Shown: positions 5,114 to 10,337 of the stretch, in pieces
Layout of the letters: every line of letters starts with the position of its first letter
Numbering within the stretch: position 1 is the stretch's first letter
Assembly: GCA_003170655.1 (NCBI GenBank)
Contig: PMYY01000137.1
Span: forward strand, 40,938 to 51,274
Length of the DNA: 10,337 bases
Direction of reading: 5' to 3'
Source of the DNA: Nitrospiraceae bacterium
GTDB lineage: Bacteria; Nitrospirota; Thermodesulfovibrionia; Thermodesulfovibrionales; Dissulfurispiraceae
Translations under genes and position numbers: made by a program
The notes under the pieces: model-generated
The model's database searches: none
Told to the model about the DNA's origin: nothing
The model's input: the letters and a program-made list of their open reading frames with translations, nothing else

Positions 5114-5770
5114 TCACTCTCCTACCGAAGAAGTAACGGTCCGCTCGGGGAGTATATCTCCATGGTATATCCAGACCTTGATGCCGATTTTGCCGTAAGT
5201 CGTCTGCGCTTCCGCAAAGCCGTAGTCCACGTCGGCCCTGAATGTGCTGAGAGGCACCCTACCCTCCCTGTACCACTCGGTCCTTGCGATTTCAGCTCCT
5301 GCCAGCCTGCCCGCACACTGCACCTTGATTCCAAGAGCGCCGAACCTCATGCCAGATGATACTGCTCTCTTCAGCGCACGCCTGAAGGCAACCCTCTTTT
5401 CGAGCTGGAGTGCGATATTCTCAGCAACTAGCTGCGAGTCAAGCTCAGGCTTCCGCACTTCTTTTATATCGATGGCAACCTGCTTGCCTGTATAAGCCTC
5501 TATTTCCTTCTTGAGCTTCTCCACCTCGGCGCCTTTTTTGCCGATGATGATACCGGGGCGCGCCGTATGGATGATGACCTTCACTTTCTGTCCCGGCCTT
5601 TCAATCTCGATCTTCGAAACACCGGCATGAAAGAGCTTTTCCTTTATCAGCTTCCGGACGTTGAGGTCCTCCAAGAGTTGGCCAGCGTACCCTCTCTTCA
5701 GAAACCAGCGCGAATCCCATGTGCGCGTGATACCAAGCCTATTACCTATCGGAATCGTCTTCTGCCCCAA
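5114..5770 (-). CDS. rpsC: 30S ribosomal protein S3
   Basis: S3 lines the mRNA entry tunnel in the 30S head with S4 and S5 and has helicase-related function. The 218-residue protein carries a type II KH domain (about residues 38-107), whose nucleic-acid-binding loop is GIIIGKKG (73-80). The C-terminal S3 domain follows, with KVQCAGRLAGAEIARTEWYR, GRVPLSTFRADVDYG and GIKVWIYHGDILP. The start is TTG at 5770: it gives the near-invariant MGQK N-terminus, GGGGG lies seven nucleotides upstream, and no ATG, GTG or other TTG occurs in frame upstream before a stop. Residues after MGQK read TIPIG where most S3 proteins have a His (HPIG/HPNG). It is preceded by a 56-nt gap with a possible small ORF. Confidence 0.98.
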   Translation of the reverse strand: MGQKTIPIGNRLGITRTWDSRWFLKRGYAGQLLEDLNVRKLIKEKLFHAGVSKIEIERPGQKVKVIIHTARPGIIIGKKGAEVEKLKKEIEAYTGKQVAIDIKEVRKPELDSQLVAENIALQLEKRVAFRRALKRAVSSGMRFGALGIKVQCAGRLAGAEIARTEWYREGRVPLSTFRADVDYGFAEAQTTYGKIGIKVWIYHGDILPERTVTSSVGE

Positions 5771-5771
5771 A

Positions 5772-5825
5772 TCAACACCCCCGTCCGTATATTGTTGCCT
5801 TAACTGTACTCGGAATCGCTGTCAT
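5772..5825 (-). CDS. Putative 17-codon ORF between rplV and rpsC
   Basis: In the 56-nt rplV-rpsC gap there is an ATG-TGA frame encoding MTAIPSTVKATIYGRGC. Its ATG follows the rplV stop by one nucleotide and has GAGGG five nucleotides upstream, formed by the last rplV codons. Its TGA ends one nucleotide before the TTG start of rpsC, so terminating ribosomes would be placed exactly on the rpsC start. That geometry would suit translational coupling for a gene with a weak TTG start. I recognise no family, and the peptide need not have a function of its own. A chance frame is quite possible at this length. Confidence 0.35.
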   Translation of the reverse strand: MTAIPSTVKATIYGRGC

Positions 5826-5826
5826 A

Positions 5827-6162
5827 CTATCCCTCCGAAACCACGATCGTGATGTGGCTCGTTCTCTTCTTTATCGTATTACCCCTGCCCATGGCCCGAG
5901 GTTCCATGCGCTTCATCGTCGGCCCCACATCGGCAAAGGCAGCCTTGATCGTGAGTTTGTCGATGTCGAGATGTGTGCTTTTCTGTTCGGCATTTGCCAT
6001 CGCCGACTTCAACACCTTTTCAATTAAACGCGCACCCCGGTACGGCATGTACCTGAGGTTTACCATGGCATCAGAGGCCCGCTTGCCCCTGATAAGATCC
6101 ATTACTCTTCTCGCCTTCCTCGGCGTAATCCGTGCATATTTAAGTATTGCCTTGGCTTCCAT
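5827..6162 (-). CDS. rplV: 50S ribosomal protein L22
   Basis: L22 contacts all 23S rRNA domains. Its extended beta-hairpin lines the exit tunnel at the constriction, where macrolide-resistance changes occur. The 111-residue protein starts MEAKAILKYARITPRKARRV (1-20), with VLKSAMANAEQ (50-60) in the globular part. The hairpin is about residues 80-98 (GPTMKRMEPRAMGRGNTIK), followed by KRTSHITIVV. The gene begins 5 nt after rpsS with only a weak AAAGG upstream, so coupling to rpsS is likely. No deletion or insertion is visible in the hairpin. Confidence 0.98.
   Translation of the reverse strand: MEAKAILKYARITPRKARRVMDLIRGKRASDAMVNLRYMPYRGARLIEKVLKSAMANAEQKSTHLDIDKLTIKAAFADVGPTMKRMEPRAMGRGNTIKKRTSHITIVVSEG
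5831..5835 (-). promoter_or_regulatory. Shine-Dalgarno-like GAGGG before the small ORF
   Basis: GAGGG in the final codons of rplV lies five nucleotides from the ATG of the 17-codon ORF. It is the main support for translation of that ORF, but the same bases simply encode the Glu-Gly end of L22, so the evidence is weak. Confidence 0.35.
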
Positions 6163-6167
6163 ATTGG

Positions 6168-6449
6168 TTAACCTTTCGATGTTGACTTCTCAGACCTTGA
6201 GTGGCCCTTGAAGGTTCTCGTAGGCGAAAACTCGCCCAATTTATGTCCCACCATATTCTCTGTCACGTAAACTGGAATAAACTTCCTTCCGTTATGGACC
6301 GCAAAGGTAAACCCGATAAACTCGGGTACGATTGTCGACCGCCGTGACCACGTCTTGATCATCTTCTTCTCGCCGGCCTGAATCATTGTGTCAACTTTCT
6401 TCATCAGTTTTGGCTCGAAATAAGGGCCTTTTTTTAAGGATCTTGGCAC
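6168..6449 (-). CDS. rpsS: 30S ribosomal protein S19
   Basis: S19 lies in the 30S head, binds with S13 and contacts the A-site region and the 50S central protuberance. The 93-residue protein has MPRSLKKGPYFEPKLMKKV at the start, KTWSRRSTIVPEFIGFTFAV (residues 32-51) and the family signature VTENMVGHKLGEFSPTRTF (62-80). The start codon is GTG, with AGGAGG five nucleotides upstream overlapping the rplB stop. It follows rplB by 9 nt and precedes rplV by 5 nt, the invariant L2-S19-L22 order. Confidence 0.98.
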   Translation of the reverse strand: MPRSLKKGPYFEPKLMKKVDTMIQAGEKKMIKTWSRRSTIVPEFIGFTFAVHNGRKFIPVYVTENMVGHKLGEFSPTRTFKGHSRSEKSTSKG

Positions 6450-6454
6450 GTACT

Positions 6455-6460
6455 CCTCCT
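6455..6460 (-). promoter_or_regulatory. Ribosome binding site of rpsS
   Basis: AGGAGG on the minus strand, partly inside the TAG stop of rplB, lies five nucleotides before the GTG start of rpsS and decides that start. Confidence 0.75.
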
Positions 6461-7280
6461 ATTTGCTACGCCTTTTGACGATAAATATATCGGTTCTCTT
6501 ATTATGCCTGGTCTTGATACCCTCGGGCACACCCCAAGGCGTGCAAGCCGGACGCCCTCCGGAAGCCTTACCCTCACCTCCGCCCAGCGGATGGTCGACT
6601 GGGTTCATCGCGACGCCTCTCACATGCGGTCTTTTCCCCAAATATCTATTTCTTCCCGCTTTTCCGTAGGAAATATTTTCGTGCTGGACATTGCTCACCT
6701 GGCCTATAGTCGCCATGCAGGTAGTCATCACAAGCCTCACTTCTCCCGATGGCATCTTGATCTGAGCATACTCACCCTCTCGGGCGACGATCTGGGCTGA
6801 TGTTCCGGCGCTCCTAATGAGTTTCGCTCCTCCACCAACTTTCAGTTCAATATTGTGGATCATGGCGCCAAGGGGGATTTCCTTTATCGGCAAAGCGTTC
6901 CCCGGCTTTATCTCCGCCAACGGTCCGGACATGACAACGTCACCCACATTAAGTCCTTCCGGAGCAATAATGTAGCGGAATTCACCGTCCTTATAATTCA
7001 CCAGTGCTATCCTGGCAGACCGGTTAGGATCGTACTCGATCGTCTTGACAGTCGCCGGAATACCAACTTTATCACGCTTGAAGTCGATCACCCTCAGAGT
7101 CCGCTTATTTCCACCGCCTCGCTGCCATGAAGTAACTCTTCCGGTATTGTTACGGCCGCCTGTTCTGTTGACGGGTTTCGTCAGGCCCTTATGCGGACTA
7201 TCGCTCGTAATATCCTTATGGTCGGAGGCAGACTGGAACCTCCGTCCCGGTGAAGTCGGCTTATATTTTCTTATACCCAT
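6459..7280 (-). CDS. rplB: 50S ribosomal protein L2
   Basis: L2 is a primary 23S rRNA-binding protein needed for subunit association and peptidyl transfer. The protein has 273 residues, the same as E. coli L2. It contains KPTSPGRRF at the start, the OB-fold domain with VIDFKRDKVGIPA and EYDPNRSARIALV, the SH3-like domain, and the C-terminal rRNA-contacting loop RGVAMNPVDHPLGGGEG (near 220-237). The key His of the DHP motif (residue 230, His229 in mature E. coli numbering) is kept. The next His of DHPHGG is Leu232 here, and the usual RH..GGGHK stretch reads WQRGGGNK (52-59). Its ATG abuts the rplW stop directly (TAAATG), with GAGGGTGC upstream. Confidence 0.98.
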   Translation of the reverse strand: MGIRKYKPTSPGRRFQSASDHKDITSDSPHKGLTKPVNRTGGRNNTGRVTSWQRGGGNKRTLRVIDFKRDKVGIPATVKTIEYDPNRSARIALVNYKDGEFRYIIAPEGLNVGDVVMSGPLAEIKPGNALPIKEIPLGAMIHNIELKVGGGAKLIRSAGTSAQIVAREGEYAQIKMPSGEVRLVMTTCMATIGQVSNVQHENISYGKAGRNRYLGKRPHVRGVAMNPVDHPLGGGEGKASGGRPACTPWGVPEGIKTRHNKRTDIFIVKRRSK

Positions 7281-7571
7281 TTAAGCACCCTCTATGAAAT
7301 CGAGTTTTTCGCCCTGCTTCAGCGTCACGATTGCCTTCTTCCTGTCTGACCTTCTGCCTAGGTACTTCCCATGCCGCTTCATTTTACCTTTCACACTCAC
7401 AGTGGCAATCTTCTCAACCTTTACCTTGAAAATCTCCTGAATTGCCTCTTTGATTTCGTGCTTATTGGCCCCGGCATTGACCTCGATTAGGATTTTGTTC
7501 TCCCGCTCTTTTATATCCATTCCCTTTTCAGTAAAAAGAGGCTTTTTGATAACATCATATACGGTCTTCAT
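7281..7571 (-). CDS. rplW: 50S ribosomal protein L23
   Basis: L23 sits at the tunnel exit and is the docking point for trigger factor, SRP and the Sec translocon. The 96-residue protein has VIKKPLFTEKGMDIKE (residues 7-22), the helix NKHEIKEAIQEIFKVKVEKI and the signature GRRSDRKKAIVTLK (72-85). It overlaps the rplD stop as ATGA, and GGAGGT lies 9 nt upstream inside rplD. rplB follows with no intervening base. It is a standard member of the family with no visible anomaly. Confidence 0.98.
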   Translation of the reverse strand: MKTVYDVIKKPLFTEKGMDIKERENKILIEVNAGANKHEIKEAIQEIFKVKVEKIATVSVKGKMKRHGKYLGRRSDRKKAIVTLKQGEKLDFIEGA

Positions 7572-8203
7572 GCTGCGGCTACCTCCTCTGATACAAGCTT
7601 CTTGATGGCTTCTTCGGTAAAAACTAATTTTCCGTATGCCGCCACCTGGTAGGCATTGAGGTCAGCAACCCTGGCCACATCCACAGCGGGAATGTTCCGC
7701 GTGGACAATAAAACATTGGAATCCTTTTCCGTAAGCACGAGAAGTACCGACTGACCAGCCAGTCCCAAGGCATCCAGAATCTTGATCATGTCCTTAGTTC
7801 TGGGCCTATCGATCTTTATCGCATCAAGAACCATGATCTCATTGTCGGCAAGTTTCATGGTCAGCGCCTTGCAGAGGGCTGCCCTCTTTGCGGCCTTCGG
7901 CATCTTTATCTCATAGTCTCTGGGGAGCGGGCCAAAAATAGTACCACCGCCCCTCATAAGCGGAGATCTTGTGCTTCCAGCCCTTGCACGGCCAGTGCCT
8001 TTCTGCTTGTATGGTTTCTTGCCGCCGCCGCTCACCAAACCCTTAGTCTTAGTCGAATGTGTACCCTGGCGTTGATTTGCCAGATGGCTCACCACTGCGG
8101 AATGAACTACCGCAGGCGATGCTTCGTTGCCGAAAACCTGCCCTTCGAGGCTGATCTTCCCTTTAGTCTTGTTATCTATATCCCTGATTTCGATATCAAT
8201 CAT
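7568..8203 (-). CDS. rplD: 50S ribosomal protein L4
   Basis: L4 binds 23S rRNA domain I, and its long loop reaches the exit-tunnel constriction opposite L22. In E. coli it also represses the S10 operon. The 211-residue protein has the tunnel loop at about residues 50-95 (KKPYKQKGTGRARAGSTRSP, 62-81, then LMRGGGTIFGPLPRDY) and a C-terminal alpha/beta domain (KAALCKALTMKLAD-like and GQSVLLVLTEKD). It starts with ATG 4 nt after rplC, with AAGGAT upstream. The E. coli-type L4 feedback acts on a long leader before rpsJ; only 4 nt separate tuf and rpsJ here, so that arrangement is absent. Confidence 0.98.
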   Translation of the reverse strand: MIDIEIRDIDNKTKGKISLEGQVFGNEASPAVVHSAVVSHLANQRQGTHSTKTKGLVSGGGKKPYKQKGTGRARAGSTRSPLMRGGGTIFGPLPRDYEIKMPKAAKRAALCKALTMKLADNEIMVLDAIKIDRPRTKDMIKILDALGLAGQSVLLVLTEKDSNVLLSTRNIPAVDVARVADLNAYQVAAYGKLVFTEEAIKKLVSEEVAAA

Positions 8204-8207
8204 GGTA

Positions 8208-8819
8208 TTAATCCTTCCAGATTTCGATTATGGTATTCGGAGCGCCCGGGACTGCCCCTTTCAAAAGTATAAGGTTCTGATCAGGCATCACATCTACCAC
8301 CGTAAGATTTTGAACGGTGACCCTCTCACTACCCATATGACCGGCCATCCGCATACCCTTCCATACCCTTGAGGGATAGGAACTTGCGCCAATAGAACCC
8401 GGTGCCCTGTTGAACATCGATCCGTGGCCGCTTGGACCGCCTTTAAAATTATGTCTTTTCATGACACCCTGAAAGCCCTTGCCTTTAGATGTGCCTGCAA
8501 CAGAGACCACGTCGCCCTTGCTGAAATAATCGACCTTTATCGTATCGCCAACCTTCAGCCCGGAAATGGGGAATTCCTTAAGACTCCTGAATGCGGCTGT
8601 CCCTGCTTTCTTGAAAATTCCAGCCATAGGCTTTGTAACATTTTTTATTTTCCTGACTTCTCCGAAGCCGACTTTAACCGCCTCATATCCGTCTTTCTCG
8701 GGGGTCTTGACCTGGACAACTGTACAAGGTCCTGCTTCCACTACCGTTACAGGCACAAGTCGCCCGTCCTCGAGGTAGACCTGTGTCATTCCGATTTTCT
8801 TACCCAATATGCCTGTCAT
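8208..8819 (-). CDS. rplC: 50S ribosomal protein L3
   Basis: L3 is an early-assembling 50S protein whose long loop reaches the peptidyl-transferase centre. The 203-residue protein begins MTGILGKKIGMTQVY, has GTSKGKGFQGVMKRHNF (109-125), the loop HGSMFNRAPGSIGASSYPSR (132-151) and KGMRMAGHMGSERVTVQNL. At the position of E. coli Gln150, which PrmB methylates there, this protein has a Ser (GSIGASS against GSIGQNQ), as is common outside gammaproteobacteria, so that modification is not expected. The ATG overlaps the rpsJ stop (ATGA), and GGAGA lies seven nucleotides upstream. Confidence 0.98.
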   Translation of the reverse strand: MTGILGKKIGMTQVYLEDGRLVPVTVVEAGPCTVVQVKTPEKDGYEAVKVGFGEVRKIKNVTKPMAGIFKKAGTAAFRSLKEFPISGLKVGDTIKVDYFSKGDVVSVAGTSKGKGFQGVMKRHNFKGGPSGHGSMFNRAPGSIGASSYPSRVWKGMRMAGHMGSERVTVQNLTVVDVMPDQNLILLKGAVPGAPNTIIEIWKD

Positions 8820-9121
8820 AATTTTATCTCCACATCTACCCCAGAAGCGAGTTCCAGCTTCATCAGCGCGTCAACCGTGTCCGGTGTAGGATCAAAGATA
8901 TCAATGAGCCTTTTATGAGTCCTGATCTCGAACTGCTCCCTCGATTTCTTGTCAACGTGAGGGGACCTCAGCACTGTAAACTTGCTGATCTTTGTCGGTA
9001 ACGGGATAGGACCTGATATTCTTGCCCCGGTCCGCGACGCCGTATCGACTATCTCTTTCACAGACTGGTCGAGCAGCCTGTGATCATATGCTTTGAGTTT
9101 TATTCTTATCTTTTGATTCAC
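8816..9121 (-). CDS. rpsJ: 30S ribosomal protein S10 (NusE)
   Basis: S10 is a 30S head protein that also acts in transcription as NusE, pairing with NusB and with NusG to link ribosome and RNA polymerase. The 101-residue protein starts (M)NQKIRIKLKAYDHRLLDQS and has the signature VLRSPHVDKKSREQFEIRTH (residues 50-69) in the tentacle-loop region, then KRLIDIFDPTPDTVDALMKL. The start is GTG, 7 nt after a GGAG in the tuf tail, and only 4 nt separate the two genes. There is no leader before rpsJ. The GTG start is secure because it gives the expected N-terminus and length. Confidence 0.98.
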   Translation of the reverse strand: MNQKIRIKLKAYDHRLLDQSVKEIVDTASRTGARISGPIPLPTKISKFTVLRSPHVDKKSREQFEIRTHKRLIDIFDPTPDTVDALMKLELASGVDVEIKL

Positions 9122-9125
9122 CGTG

Positions 9126-10325
9126 CTACTCCAGGACCTCGGTGACGACTCCTGCGCCTACCGTCCTTCCACCTTCCCTGATCGCGAATCTCAGTTCCTT
9201 CTCCATCGCTATCGGCGCTATCAGTTCCACCGTTATTGTCACGTTGTCACCAGGCATTACCATCTCAATCCCCTCCGGCAGCTTCGCGACTCCTGTCACG
9301 TCTGTCGTCCTGAAGTAAAACTGCGGACGATACCCATTGAAGAACGGCGTGTGCCTTCCTCCCTCTTCCTTCGTCAGTACATACGCCTCTGCCTTGAACT
9401 TGGTGTGCGGTGTGATGCTGCCAGGCTTCGCTAGGACCATGCCCCTCTCGACATCTTCCTTCGCCGTCCCCCTCAGCAACACCCCTACGTTGTCTCCAGC
9501 CCTTCCTTCGTCCAAAAGCTTCCTGAACATCTCTACTCCCGTCGCTACCGTCTTCCTCGTCTCACGCAGGCCCACGATCTCAACCTCTTCTCCCACCTTT
9601 ACGATTCCTCTTTCCACTCTCCCGGTTACTACTGTTCCACGCCCCGAAATGGTGAAAACGTCTTCTATAGGCATCAGGAACGGTTTGTCGATCGGCCTCT
9701 CAGGCGTCGGCACATATGCATCAACCGCATCCATAAGTTCAAATATACACTTGTACTCAGCTGCATTCTGGTCTGTCCCGGTGCTCTCCATCGCCTTCAA
9801 TGCACTGCCCCTTATTACCGGAATGTCATTGCCAGGAAATCCATATTTTACCAATAGCTCCCTTACCTCAAGCTCTACTAGGTCAAGCAGCTCAGGATCG
9901 TCTACCATGTCTACTTTATTCATGAATACTACTATGTAAGGTACCCCAACCTGCTTCGCAAGAAGTATGTGCTCCCTGGTCTGCGGCATCGGTCCGTCCG
10001 CCGCGCTCACTACCAGTATCGCTCCGTCCATCTGCGCCGCTCCGGTGATCATGTTCTTCACATAGTCCGCGTGGCCAGGGCAGTCTACATGCGCATAGTG
10101 CCTCTTGTCCGTCTCATACTCAACGTGGGCTGTCGCAATGGTTATTCCCCTCGCCTTCTCCTCAGGTGCATTGTCGATTGAGTCATACGCCCTGAAGGTC
10201 GCCTGCCCCTTGAATGACAATACCTTTGTGATCGCAACCGTCAATGTCGTCTTGCCGTGATCTACATGCCCGATCGTTCCCACATTTACATGCGGCTTCG
10301 TCCTCTCAAACTTTGCCTTGGCCAT
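9126..10325 (-). CDS. tuf: Translation elongation factor Tu
   Basis: EF-Tu is the GTPase that brings aminoacyl-tRNA to the ribosomal A site. The 399-residue protein is complete, with all GTPase motifs: G1 GHVDHGKT (19-26), switch I RGITI (59-63), G3 DCPG (81-84) with the catalytic His85 next to it, G4 NKVD (136-139) and G5 SAL (174-176). Domain 2 follows (GRGTVVTGRVERG), then domain 3 (PHTKFKAEAYVLTKEEGGRH, PQFYFRTTDVTG), ending GGRTVGAGVVTEVLE. The ATG has a near-ideal AAGGAGG four nucleotides upstream. It is presumably the last gene of a str group (rpsL, rpsG, fusA) lying beyond base 10337, and is joined to rpsJ by 4 nt. A second tuf copy elsewhere cannot be excluded. Confidence 0.99.
   Translation of the reverse strand: MAKAKFERTKPHVNVGTIGHVDHGKTTLTVAITKVLSFKGQATFRAYDSIDNAPEEKARGITIATAHVEYETDKRHYAHVDCPGHADYVKNMITGAAQMDGAILVVSAADGPMPQTREHILLAKQVGVPYIVVFMNKVDMVDDPELLDLVELEVRELLVKYGFPGNDIPVIRGSALKAMESTGTDQNAAEYKCIFELMDAVDAYVPTPERPIDKPFLMPIEDVFTISGRGTVVTGRVERGIVKVGEEVEIVGLRETRKTVATGVEMFRKLLDEGRAGDNVGVLLRGTAKEDVERGMVLAKPGSITPHTKFKAEAYVLTKEEGGRHTPFFNGYRPQFYFRTTDVTGVAKLPEGIEMVMPGDNVTITVELIAPIAMEKELRFAIREGGRTVGAGVVTEVLE
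9129..9132 (-). promoter_or_regulatory. Ribosome binding site of rpsJ within the tuf 3' end
   Basis: GGAG from the last two tuf sense codons (Leu-Glu) lies 7 nt before the GTG start of rpsJ. It is short, but no other candidate exists, and it suggests rpsJ translation depends on ribosomes finishing tuf. Confidence 0.5.
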
Positions 10326-10329
10326 ATAT

Positions 10330-10336
10330 CCTCCTT
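10330..10336 (-). promoter_or_regulatory. Ribosome binding site of tuf
   Basis: AAGGAGG on the minus strand lies four nucleotides before the tuf ATG. It is one of the two strongest matches in the window; the other, with an almost identical surrounding, precedes rpsZ. Only 12 nt upstream of tuf are in the window, so no promoter can be judged. Confidence 0.8.
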
Positions 10337-10337
10337 A

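Noticed and set aside
9337..9939. A 200-codon plus-strand open frame antisense to tuf
   Set aside because: The product is Ser/Thr/Pro-rich low-complexity sequence produced by reverse reading of tuf's strongly biased codons. No support for expression.
1..10337. Defence system, mobile element, CRISPR array or novel gene cluster
   Set aside because: Every base outside small gaps belongs to a recognised translation or secretion gene in canonical order; I found no terminal repeats, transposase, integrase, array-like repeats or unknown ORF of meaningful size.

Overview
The window is one uninterrupted ribosomal-protein/translation gene cluster, read entirely from the minus strand (transcription runs from high to low coordinates). 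It is the classical bacterial str-tail + S10 + spc order: tuf, rpsJ, rplC, rplD, rplW, rplB, rpsS, rplV, rpsC, rplP, rpmC, rpsQ, rplN, rplX, rplE, rpsZ, rpsH, rplF, rplR, rpsE, (no rpmD), rplO, secY. That is 22 protein genes: 21 complete and one (secY) cut by the left edge. I see no tRNA, rRNA, mobile element, CRISPR array, phage gene or defence system.

Organism: a bacterium of intermediate GC (judged by eye). The EF-Tu sequence, the Cys-rich (C+) S14 and L24, and the direct tuf-rpsJ junction suggest a lineage near Nitrospirota or Desulfobacterota rather than a gammaproteobacterium. This is inference from protein flavour only; no tree was made.

Layout (transcription order): 10325-9126 is tuf. 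9121-4228 is the S10 block (rpsJ to rpsQ). 4221-386 is the spc block (rplN to rplO), and 383-1 is the start of secY. Nearly every junction is between an 8-nt overlap and a 16-nt gap, so the genes are probably co-transcribed and translationally coupled. There is no room for the separate promoters and leaders that E. coli has before rpsJ and rplN. Two junctions break the pattern. A 56-nt rplV-rpsC spacer carries a possible 17-codon ORF whose stop lies 1 nt before the TTG start of rpsC. A 97-nt rpsE-rplO spacer sits exactly where rpmD (L30) usually lies; it holds heptamer GATTTNN repeats and an inverted repeat.

Function: the proteins build the 30S head and neck (S3, S10, S14, S19, S5, S8) and body (S17). 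They also build the 50S peptidyl-transferase surroundings, exit tunnel and central protuberance (L2, L3, L4, L22, L23, L29, L24, L5, L18, L16, L6, L14, L15). EF-Tu delivers aminoacyl-tRNA, and SecY is the translocon channel that docks at the tunnel exit near L23/L29. Six of 22 genes use non-ATG starts (four GTG, two TTG). This is essentially a housekeeping region. I did not find a new biological system here; the points worth a second look are the missing rpmD with its odd spacer, the putative coupling ORF before rpsC, and a few unusual residues in L2.
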